Both the position numbers and the translations under genes were made by a program. Of a DNA stretch of 64,000 nucleotides, positions 12,201-24,200 are shown piece by piece. The number at the start of each line of letters is the position of its first letter. Position 1 is the first letter of the stretch. The DNA is from Chelonoidis abingdonii (lineage: Eukaryota > Chordata > Testudines > Testudinidae), in assembly GCF_003597395.2 (NCBI RefSeq), contig NC_133770.1:91464731-91528730 (forward strand). The letters are read 5' to 3'. The notes beneath the pieces were generated by a model. That model was not told where the DNA came from and did no database searches. It saw only the letters and a list, made by a program, of their open reading frames with translations.

Positions 12201-15200
12201 CCGGCACCATTGCCGGGCAGGGGTGTGCCGCATCTAAGTTCAGCACCCCCTAGCCAGGCATTGGCACCGGCGGCAACCATGGTTCATGCTCAACAGGTGC
12301 TGCCAGACATGCCAAGCTGTTCACTGGCGACCCCGGTACCGGCCGCGGTGCCGCATTTGGAACCGACACCGGCCCAGCAACCTCAGTACCGTGTGCCACC
12401 AGACCCCAAAGGACTGCGAGTGCCGGAGGATGGGCCGATGCAAGTGATTTCCTCCTCTTCTTCCCCAGATGATGCGGTCACGGGCACGGCCATGGCACTG
12501 GCCCTAGAAGACACTAGGGTCCTTCAGCAATTGCTCAGTCGATCAGCTCGGAGCCTCGCAATCCAGGCTGAGGAAATTGAGGTGGACGTAGATCCAATAG
12601 TGGACATCCTGGCTCCATCGGGACCATCCAGGATGTTCCTACCGTTGATCAAGACCATAGAGGACATGTCCCGCACCTTATAGCAAACACCAGCCTCATT
12701 GGCCCCTACTGCCAAGAAAACAGAGAGGCGTTATTTTGTGCCCTCGAAGGGGCATGAGCATTTGTACACCCACCCTTCCCCAGACTCCCTGGTGGTAGAC
12801 GCAGCCAGCCAAAGGGAGCGTCAGGGGTTTCAAGGGTCGACGCCAAAGAACAGGAACGCCAAAAGGCTTGACCTCTTTGGTAGAAAGGTGTACTCCACGG
12901 CAGGCCTTGAATTACAAATAGCCAACCGACAGGCTGTCATAAGCCGATATGGCCATAACATGTTCGGCCATGTCGAAGTTTACCAAGCTCCTTCCTCAGG
13001 ATTCGAGGGCAGAGTTTTTGGCCTTGGTGGAAGAGGGAAAGCTCATCTTCTGAGCCTCCCTTCAGGCTGCCTAGATGCAGCGGACTTGGCCTCACGCTCC
13101 ATGGCAACAGATCTGGTCCTGAGGCGGAGAGCCTGGCTTCAGGTCTCGGGCCTCCCCTATGGGGTCCAGCAGACTATCCAGGACCTCCCCTTCGAAGGGC
13201 AAACGCTGTTTTCGAACAAAACGGATAAGTGTCTGCATAGTCTAAAGGACTTCGCTCGCTAGGCCTGCATACCCCGGCAACCCAACGTAGGCAGTTTAGG
13301 CCGCAAGCAGCCCCGCACCCTTACCAGCCTCAGAATCATCCAGAGGTTGGGCGCAGATGGGGCAGGAACGGGCAGAGGCGCCACCAGCACCACCCATCCG
13401 GCCAACCGAGGCCATCGTTGGGGCCTAGGCCCCCTATTTGATGGTACGGTCAAGGATGGCCTACTGATCAGGACTAAGGATCCTTCTTTCCCTACCTTTG
13501 GGTCATGTCTGTCCCCCTTCTTCCATGCCTGGTTCCGAACCACGTTGGACAGCTGGGTGCTTTGCACGGTAGAGAGGGGATATTCTATCCAGTTCTCCTC
13601 CCTCCCGCCCCACCAGCCTCCCCTTCCCGTCCCTCTTCAGGGACCCCTCTTACGAGCAGCTTCTAATTCAGGAAGTGCGGTCCCTCCGCATAGCAGGGGC
13701 GGTGGAGGAAGTTCCTCAGGAGCTCAGGGGCAGAGGCTTCTACTCCCAGTATTTTCTAATACCGAAGGCAAAAGGGGGCCTCAGACCCATCCTGGACTTG
13801 CGGCGGCTGAACAAGTTTGTGAAAAACTCAGGTTCCGCATGGTCTCCCTGTCTTCGAACATTCCCTCCTTGGATCCAGGAGATTGGTATGCTACCCTCGA
13901 CTTAAAGGACGCATATTTCCATATTGCCATAATCCCCCGATACCGTCGATACCTCAGGTTTGTTGTGGCCGATGCCCATCTGCAGTTCACAGTGCTCCCG
14001 TTTGGCCTATTGGCGGCACCAAGGATCTTCACGAAGTGCATGGCAGTCGTGGCGGTCTTTCTACGCAAGCGGGGTATCCAGGTATTCCTCTGCTTGGATG
14101 ATTGGCTTATAAAAGGCTGCTCCAAGCAGCAGATGGAAGCTCAGGTGCTTTTCATCAGGCGGACCTTCCTTGAGCTCGGCCTCCTCTTAAAGGAGGCCAG
14201 TCCTCCCTGTCTCCTACCCAAAGGATAGAATTTACAGGGGCGGTCCTGGACTCAACACACGCCAGAGCATATCTTCTGGAGTCCAGGTTCCAGTCCATGT
14301 CCGAAATCATTCTCGGTCTGCACCACGCCCCGACCACCACGGCAAGAAACTGCCTCAAGCTGTTGGGCCTCATGGCGGCGTGCACCTATGTGGTGAGCCA
14401 TGCCAGACTCTGGCTCCACCTACTACATTCCTGGCTAGCGACGGTATACCGCTCGGCCAGGGATCGCCTGGACTCAGTGGTGACCTTTCCCCAGGTGGCG
14501 CTGAGCTCTCTCCAATGGTGGCTCGACCCACAGAAGGTGTGCTTGAGTGTTCCCTTTGCCACCCCTCAATCTTCCCTCTCCCTGGTGACGGATGCCTCGG
14601 ATCAGGCATGGGGAGCGCACTTGGGAGATCTTAGGACACAGGGCTTGTGGTCGCAGGAGGACCTCAAGTTACATATCAACGTCAGGGAGCTGAGAGCTGT
14701 TCGTCTGGCTTGTCTTACCTTCCAATCCCACCTGGCCAGCAGATGTGTCTCAGTCCTCACAGACAACACGTCAGCAGTCTTCTATATCAACAAGCAGAGG
14801 GGTGCACACTCCTCTCCCCTGTGCAGGGACGCCCTCGCACTGTGAGACTTTTGCTTTCAGAATGTTACACAACATGACGGCGTTCTACCTCCTGGGGGAA
14901 CAGAACGGCCTGGTGGACGCCCTGAGCTGGTCTTTCCGGGGCCACGAGTGGTCCCTTCGTCAGGACGTAGTGCGCTCAATCTTCCGGCTCTGGGGTCGTC
15001 CCTAGTTAGACCTGTTTGCTTCAAAGAACAGGAAGTGTCGGCGGTTTTGCTCCCTCCGGGGCCACAGCCCGGAGTCTCTGTCAGACGACTTCCTCCTGTT
15101 GTGGAAGGAAGGGCTGCTCTATGCATTTCCCTTGATACACAGGGTAATTCTCAAGATCCGCAGGGATCACGCCCATGTAATCCTGATAGCACCGGCGTGG

Positions 15201-18200
15201 CCATGCCAACATTGATACATGTTGCTCCTGCACATGTCCATCAGAGCACCCCTGATCACCCAGGACCAGGGCTGCCTTCGGCACCCGAACTTGCAATCTC
15301 TCCACCTCACAGCCTGGTTGCTTCGTGATTGAACCCAGTGGAGATGCAATGCTCCCAACAGGTCAGAAAAGTGCTGCTTGGTAGCAGAAAACCCTCGACC
15401 AGGGCCACCTACCTGGCCAAATGGAAACACTTCTCAATCTGGTCCGGTCGGTGAGGGCAGGAACCGTTGTGGGCTCCGGTTCCCATTATCTTAGACTATC
15501 TGCTTCACCTGAGACAATTGGGCCTTTCCCTCTCCTCGGTTTGAGTTCACTTAGCGGCCATCTTGGCTTTCCACCCGGGAGAAGGGGGACCTTGGTGTTT
15601 GCAAACCCGCTAGTTGGTCGTTTCCCTAAGGGCACGGACAGGCTATTCCCGCATGTCCGTCAACCAGCTCCTACCTGGGACCTGAACCTGGTCCTCTCCG
15701 CCCTCACGGGTCCTCCCTTTGAGCCCCTGGCTTCATGCTCTCTGCTGTACCTGTCATACAAAGTCGCTTTTCTTGTAACGATCACCTCGGCAAGGAGGGT
15801 ATCAGACCTCAGGGCACTGACATCTGAACCCCCGTACACTGTCTTCTATAAGGACAAGGTCCAACTTAGACCTCACCCGGCTTTCCTTCCCAAGGTCGTC
15901 TCCCAATTCCATATGGGACAAGATATCTTCCTACCGGTGTTTTATCCAAAGCCACACTTTTCCGATAAGGAGCGGAGGCTGCATTCCCTGGATGTCTGCA
16001 GGGCCCTAGCCTTTTATGTTGAACGGACAAAGCCGTTTAGACGGTCGACCTAGTTCTTCATCGCGGCAGCAGATAGAATGAAGGGGATCCCAGTCTTCTG
16101 TCAGAGGATCTCTTTGTGGATCGCGGCCTGAATATGGGAGTGCTATCGTATAGCCAAAACCCCTATTCCTCCAGTTACGGCGCACTCTACTAGGGCGCAG
16201 GCCTCCTCCGCGGCGTTCCTGGCTCAGATCCCAACTCAGGAGATTTGTAGAGCTGCCACGTAGTCCACCATCCACACGTTGACGTCACGCTATGCCATCA
16301 TGCACCAGGCTAGGGATGATGCCGCCTTCAGTTGTGCAGTACTCCAGTCAGCAATGACCTCCGACTCCACCACCTGAGGCTAGGCTTATGAGTCACCTAC
16401 TTTGAATGGACATGAACAACCACTCAAAGAAGAAAAAACAGTTACCCACCTTTTAGTAACTGTTGTTCTTCGAGATGTGTTGTTCATGTCCATTCCAATA
16501 CCCACCCTCCTGCCCCTCTATCGGCACTCCAGCAAGAAGGAACTGAGGGGGTGGAGGGTCAGCGGGCCTCTTTATAGGGCGCCATAGTGGTGCCACTCCA
16601 GGGGGCGCCAGGGCTAACCCTACGGACGCTGCTAGGGGAAAATCTTCTGGCTGGTATGCACGCGGCATGCGCACATCTACTTTGAATGGACATGAACAAC
16701 ACATCTCGAAGAACAACAGTTACTAAAAGGTGGGTAACCGTTTTTTTTCAGTTCACCTAATACAAGTACTGTGGTGCAATCTCTTTATCATGAAAGTTGA
16801 ACTTACAAATGTAGAATTAAAAAAAAAACTGCATTAAAAAATAAAACAATGTAAAAGTTTAGATCCTACTCAGTCCCACTTCTTGTTCAGCCAGTTGCTC
16901 AGACAAACAAGTTTGTTTACATTTGCAGGAGATAATACTGCCCGCTTCTTGTTTGCAATGTCATGTGAAAGTGAGAACAGGTGTTCACATGGCACTGTTG
17001 TAGTGGTCATTGCAAGATATTTAAGTGCTAGATGCACTAAAGATTCATATGTCCTTTCATGCAATTCTTCCCCAGGGAGTTCAACCATGAATTTAATTAA
17101 CACATTATTTTTTTAATGAGCGTCATCAGCATGGAAGAATGTCCTCTGGAATGGTGGCTGAAACATGAAGGGGCATATGAATGTTTAGCATATCTGGCAT
17201 GTAAATACCTTGCAGTGCCGGTTACAAAAGTCCCATACAAACTCCTATTCTCACTTTCTGGTGACATTGTAAATAAGAAGTGGGTAGCATTATCTCCCGT
17301 AAATGTAAACAAACTTGTTTGTCTTAGTGATTGGCTGAACAAGAAGTAGGACTGAGTGGATTTGTAGGCTCTAAAGTTTTGCATTGTTTTATTTTTGAGT
17401 GCAGTTATGTAAGGAAAAAAACCTACATTTGTAAGTTGCATTTACATGATAAAGAGATTGCACTACAGTACTTGTATGAGATGAACTGAAAAGTACTTTT
17501 TTATCATTTTTACAGTGCAAATATTTGTAATAAAAATATAAAGTGAGCACTGTACACTTTGTATTCTGTGTTGTTATTGAAATCAATATATTTGAAAATG
17601 TAGAAAAACATCTAAACATATGTAATAAATTTCAGTTGGTATTCTATTGTTTAGCATTGCAATTAAAACTAAAATTAATTGCGATTTTTTAATTCATGAT
17701 TAATTTTTTTGAGTTAATTGCATGAGTTAACTGTGATTAATTGACAGCCCTAAATAAAATCTTTGCATATAGAGGTCTGATCTTGTGAGGTGCTGACTAA
17801 CCCAACTCCCAGTAAGCTCAGAACTACAAAAGCTTGTTTGAGGCCTTTAAGATTAAGAATCCTAATTAGACTAATTTATTCTGTGTATTATTCAGATTTT
17901 TAAGTAAGCAACTAAACTGGTATAATTTCTTGATTCAGATGAGCGGACACAAGCTTCTGAATTTGATTGGAAGGGAGGAAGGTAGCAGCAGCAATCGAGC
18001 AAATTCTGTTTTAAATGTATCTATTACTATATGTTGGTATAGAAAAAAGATCAAGGAATGTATTCAAAAAACAACTTGAGAAGTGAATATCTGCTATATA
18101 GATGTTCTGGAATATTGTACATTCAGTTACAATTAAATTTAAGGCATTTGACACAATTGTTCAGATTAATACGTTTCTCTACTTAACTATATTTTATTCC

Positions 18201-21200
18201 AGTCATTTTCAAAGCAAGAATAATTTTGGATTATACGAGTGACTGTCAGTATAAATATAGCCTTATTTTTGTTTACACAGATGGGAACCTCTGCCATGCT
18301 GATGTCTCTCTCTTTGGAGAGCCTACTGAGTTTGAATACTTGCGGAAGGTGCTGTTTGAATATATGATGGGCCGAGAGACAAAGGTATAGAATGCTATAT
18401 GCTGTGATTTGACATTAGAATTGAATGTCAATGGTTTGGATTAGAATTGAATTTCTTACTCTTGCTGTGTAGGATTTGAGCACTATGTATTTTGCTATTG
18501 ATGGAATGCTGTAACGGTAGCAGATAGTGTGTTAAGTGTGGGGTTTCAGGCCTGTTCAGAATTTGAATAATAGATCTTTGTTGTCTTTTTTTTTCCCCTC
18601 GTGAACCTGATGACGTTGTTTTGACACCAAATTCCAGCAATAAGAATTGTATTGAACTATATCTTGTGACTAGTTCTGAAGGTTCAGAAACATCTTCCCC
18701 AAACCCCCAAGTATCCTATCTCACTCTAGGGCATGTATCTTTTCTGGGTGGTGTGTTTGTTGTTTTTTTGATGTATTTTGAGTAATAGAAGAGAATGACT
18801 GAAAGCCAACTTTGTCAATATAGAATGTCAACTAGTGAAATCCTTTTTCAGTTGGAATTCTGAATAACTAGTATGAGTAGCTGTATGTAGAAATTGTTCT
18901 GGTTTGAAAGAGGTAATGTCATAATGAGGTTTATCATCTAAGCAAGATGTTTGTGGTGTTTAGATGAAAATCTTTCCTTCCTAGGGCAAAATACACCTAT
19001 CCATAATACTTCCACTCTTCCAGTTGCATCTTTCAAATGGGGCTAAAGTTAAGCACTACAGCTCTCAGTATTTCATTAGAATTCTAAATGAATCATATTT
19101 GTTCTAAAGTTTATTGTTGGATGTAATGGGCCTGATTATGACATGTAACAAACAAGCACAGCCTAGCTTTGAGACAGCACCAGACAAAAATCCTCCAATT
19201 TGATTAACATGTCTGCATTCAATGAATCTAATCTGAAACATCTCTAGACTAATTTTAATGTTTAAACTATATTTAGTAAGGCTCCCATTCTGTGTTACTG
19301 ATTAAAACTGTTTCTTGTTAAGTGTCCAAAATATCACTATACTTAAATTGGGACTTTGAAATTGCAGATGTGAGTAGTTTGGTAGTAGTAAAACATTAAA
19401 GCTGGAGTTCTCAAACTGGGGAGTCTCAAGGCTTTTACATGGGGAGTCATGAGCTGTCAGCCTCCACCTCAAATCCCGCTTTACCTCCAATATTTATAAT
19501 GGTGTTAAATATATAAAAACATGTTTTTAATTTATAAGGGGGGGGGGGTGACACTCAGAGGCTTGCTATATGAAAGAAGTCACCAGTACAAAAGTTTGAG
19601 AACCGCTGCATTAAAGCTACACTTAGTTTCAGCAATCTTTCTAGGAAGAAAAGAAGCCACAGAAGTTGTGGGTGTAAAAATGAATAGCCATATATATTGC
19701 TTGTGATCTGAAATAAGAACAACATTCTCATGTGACATGCAATCTGCATTACTATATAGACATTTAAAGTAGATTGACATTAAGGGTCTGGTTTCCATCC
19801 AGGGCGCAAGTTGCTTCATTTAAAAAAAAAGGGCTTCTGAAATTGCATCCTCTCTCAACCAAAGACACAGTTAGAAGCCAATCTTGGAGGTGGTTTTCTA
19901 AGATTTTATACATATCCAAAATGAAAATAAATTGCACTGAAATAAAGACAGATGTCTAGCTCTTAAAGTTGCTTAAGAAGGTATTATTTTTATTTTAATT
20001 GAGAGAGGCATTTTATTCAATTCAAATAAGTGAATGGAGAGAGACATTTTCAAAGGTTTTAAAGATCTGGTAGCTACTTTTAGATTTGATAGGTGCTGGG
20101 AAATTGTAGAGTCCTTTTAATGCAACTTTTTGCAAGTGTCTGTGCTCTTTCTTTAGTATTCATAGTTATTTGGTTGGTCTGTTAGCACCAAAGAATCAAA
20201 GTAGCAGGACTAACAGAACATACACAAAATTTAAAGAAGTGATACATTTCTGGGACAGCCCATGCTTTCCTGATTAACAATTCAGATCACAGTAGTAATG
20301 GGGTTGATTTATTTTATGCATTTGAAAGATAACCATGAAAATTATACTGTTAAGGTAAAAATCAAATGAAACCTGACATTCTCATTAAATGTAGCAACGT
20401 TCTAGCTGTCTCCTTGTGCTTCAGAAAGTACAGGTAGTTTGCAAGGAAATCTCATCTACTCAGTTTGTGTCAATCATGAGCTCTGTGCTGATAAAGATCT
20501 CTCTCCCACTCCTGCATGGCTTCCCTCCATCTAAACCCATGTCTCAGCCTGATTTCTTTCACCGCTGCTTCTGGATGGCTTGCATGCAATTTAACATGGC
20601 CAAGGATTTAATTTTTCTTTCCCTCCAAAATCCACTCCTCACATTTTCTGTTACCATTAATAACATCACATCCTCCCTGTCACCCAGGCTTGCGACCCAG
20701 GAATTATCTTTGACTGATCTGCTCTTCATATCAAGCAATATCCAATTCCTACGTCCTTTTCATCTGCAACATCTCTAAGATCTAATCTTTTATATGTATC
20801 CAGACAGCAAAATGTCATCTAGGCCCTCGACATCTCCTATCTTATTTACTGCATCCTCCTTTTCCTCTGATGTGTTTGCCACCTCCATCATTTCCCCACC
20901 CCCCAAAATACAATGCAACAGCTAAGTTTTTCTTGGCCTATTGGTATGATCATGCTCACCCCTTCTTTGAATTTATGCATTGTTTCACATTCAAATTGTG
21001 CTTACTTTCATAACGCTACGTAACACCCCCTGCCTACTTAATTAGCCTAGGCTTTTACCTCCTTGCATCCTACTACCACTAGCCCTGTGTCCTCCTCCCC
21101 CCACCACCTAGGAGCTGGACCTGCCGCTGGCCACTTTCGGGGCACAGCGCAGTGTCAGAACAGGTAGGGACTAACTTGGCTGAGCTGGGCAGCACCGCCA

Positions 21201-24200
21201 GTGGGACTTTTAACGGCCTGGTTGGCGGTGCTGACCACAGCCACCGCGACCCAGTGCCTTATATTCCACGACCCAGTACTGAGTCACAACTCACAGTTTG
21301 AAAACCACTGATCCTAGGGCATTGCTTTTACAGATCCTGAGACTCTCAGTTCCGTTAGACGGTTTGGAGTCTGTTCAAGAGTCAAATTGCCAATCTGTGT
21401 GTTTTGTCTGCCTCTGATGTGTGCAGTTCATGTGTTGGTTACATAGGCTGCTTTGCAAATATTGAAATGGAAGGGTGATCTGTCATAATAATTCCAGATT
21501 TTGTTGATTTCCAGCCTATATTTCTGAATTTGTTAAATGTATACAGAGCTCTCAGGGAACCTAGACATATTTTTCGCTGTTACTGGCTTGTACACTTAAG
21601 CATAGGAGGTGGATAGCCTTGGCAATCGTACTGAATCGTGTAGCAACAAATAGTGAATTGTGTGACAGAATGGGACAGTTATATGCAGCTTCATGGTGAA
21701 ATCTGTGGGTTCTGCTTGTGAGCAGCAATATTATTCAAATTATAGAGTCCCTTGATATCTTTAAGAAATATCCATTCATGAAACTGTTTAAGATATTGTC
21801 TGCTCGTAAGGACATTTGTAAATACTCTATACTCCTTGAAAGAATTGACAGTAAGTAGGAATGTAAATGATCAGCTCTTTTATTAGAACTTATTACTGTG
21901 TATGTGGGTATATGAAAGGTAGGGATTATTATTATGCCTCACCTGTATTTTTCTAGAAAAATATAATCAAGATAATAAAGGCATGATCAGGTAAACCCTT
22001 TGTAAAGCACAGTCTTAAATTCCAAAATGCTTGTAAATTTAATTCACATTATTTGCAATCATTTGGACCTGAAATAATTTTATTTCTAAATCTCCCTTGT
22101 GACTGCAAGAACTTGAAGAATTTCAAGGCAATGCTAGTGATAAATTACAAAACATACATTTTCAAAAAAGAAGGTTTTAAGAATGTTTGAGTTGGCACAT
22201 ACATATATGTATTTTCATGTAGTATTTGCAATGCATGTATATTTTTTTAACTTACTTGTGCATACCATTGTGTCCTGTTGAAATTAATAGTGAGGGCTTC
22301 AGAGGTAGCTGTCCTGTAAGTGTGGGGGTACATTCCAAGTTCATTGCGTTGTGATCTTTCAGTCCTAAGTGGTGAATGAGGGGTTTGACAAGAGAAATTA
22401 GAAAAGTTTGGTGCAGATTTGTGTTATCAGAGATGTTCCTCAGTATCTTTCAGCAGTTCTCAAACTGGGTTGGGACCCCAAAGTGGGCCATGACCCTGTA
22501 TTAATGAGGTCGCCAAGACTAGCATTAGACTTACTGGGGCCTGAGCCAAAGCTGAAGCCCGAGCCCCACTGCCCAGGGCCAAAGCCCAAGGGCTTCAGCC
22601 TTGAGTAGCAGGGCTCATGTTACAAGCCCTCTCCCGGGGCTTCAGCTTTGGGCCCCCACCCAGGGCAATGTAGCTCGGGCTTTGGTCGCTCTGCCCAGAG
22701 TGGCGGGGCTGGGCGAGCTCAGGCTTTGGTCCCCGCTCCTGGGGTCGTGTAGTAATTTTTGTTGTCAGAAGGGGTTGTGGTGCAATAAAGTTTGAGAATC
22801 TCTGAGTTTGAATCATGAACAGTAAATAGCTTAAATTAAGCTGATTGAAGAGAACAGTTAGCAAGGGGAATTCTTTCAGCTTTATAGCCAGGTAGAAGCT
22901 ATATCTAAATATACATGAGATGAATTAATCTGGACTACCCTTTCACCTTTATGATGGTTGTGGTCAATTCTGTCCTCCAGTTGCTTCCTTATTGTTCCTG
23001 CTATCTCCTCTTCACTCAGTGATCTGTGCGAGGCTGGTGGGAAACAATAGCAGTAGATGGGCAGCAATCTTGTCACCACTGCATTGCGTGAGAGCTGCAA
23101 ATATGACTCTTATAGCACATTCTGTTAGAGCTGTACCTACAACTGTTGCAGCATGTGGGAAAGCACCTGACATTTGCTGCACAAACACCCGACCACCTAT
23201 GTTCATCCATGTTACTGCGACTTCTTCCCCCTTACCTTCTGTTGTTGCTGACCAAAATGAAAATGGAAGCGTTGATCCTGTTTCAGGTGGGAGTATGTTG
23301 GTGGCTAAAACATTCAAATGAGAGTTGTAATCCTGGCTCTGCCACCTACTGTGTAACTATTGATATGACATTTTCTGTTTTGTTTTCCACATACAAAATA
23401 GAGGTAATTGTTACCTACCTCATGCAGATGTCGTTATAGGCTAAATTAACATTAATTATAATGCTTTCTACTTATGACTCCTTTCAAAAGAGGATGTCAG
23501 AGAGCACTTTACTGTATCGGTGCAACATACTACACACCTGCCAATAAAGTTTCCACAAATGAAGTTCTGCAGTTAATCTTGGAACCTGCTTGTGCAGTAG
23601 CTTATTTGTCTGGATTTGTTTTACAAGATGTCAGGCTGATGTGAATGTAGTTTAGCTGTAGAGCATTATTTAATGTGACTAAAAAAAATGTATCTTTTAG
23701 TGACAGAGATTAGATTGTTTATAGGAAGAAATCTCAGGAGGGGTTGAATCTTTTGCAACAGTAGTCAGTGGCCCCACTTTATGAAAGAAGTTAATGTGTT
23801 TGAGTTTTGTGCTCATTATAGAGCTTATATTGTATGGTGGCAGCAGTTGGTGATACTATAAACTGAAGAGTCTTCCATAAAATTCACATAACATGCCATC
23901 TGTCAAGCAAATGAGATGTGAAACTAATGTGCATGTCTGACTCTTTTTGCAATGGCTTCCATTGACATTACTCAAAACATACGGAACTTTGATAAATGAA
24001 TAAATTTATAACTGTTAAACAGCAGTTACTTACAGACCATTAACTTTTTTTCTTTAGACAATGGCGAAGGTGATAACCACAGTGCTGAAGTTCCCAGCTG
24101 ACCAAACTCAGAAGATCTTAGAACGAGAAGATGCTCGACCATTGGTAAGGCTTATAAGTAGACTGGATATATGAACATGGCCTGCTAGACATAGATGGGT

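Larger units (their letters stand above)
10782..16740 (+). mobile_element. DIRS-type tyrosine-recombinase retrotransposon, structurally complete
   Basis: A 5.96-kb element with all DIRS hallmarks: inverted (not direct) terminal repeats, an internal complementary region near the right end, a gag-like reading frame, reverse transcriptase plus RNase H, and a tyrosine recombinase instead of an integrase. No clear target duplication is seen, as expected for DIRS. Each reading frame has several frame shifts or stops, so this copy is inactive. It sits inside the left arm of the hAT element and so inserted later. Confidence 0.9.
10576..17752. mobile_element. Palindromic hAT element interrupted by a DIRS retrotransposon
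   Basis: Both outer ends read TAGGGCTGTCAA inward, and the flanks are AATAAAAC (10568-10575) and AATAAAAT (17753-17760), a 7/8 match to an 8-bp hAT target duplication. Removing the DIRS insert leaves about 1.2 kb in which the left arm (10576-10781 plus 16741-17103) is the imperfect inverted repeat of the right arm (17104-17752) along nearly its whole length. Both arms carry the same transposase 3' region pointing outward. A normal hAT has it at one end only, so this is an inverted-duplication derivative. No full transposase remains. Confidence 0.8.

Noticed and set aside
20416..20778. 120-codon frame as a possible GOLGA4 exon
   Set aside because: No golgin similarity and no matching splice phases; it resembles an L2-type ORF2 fragment.
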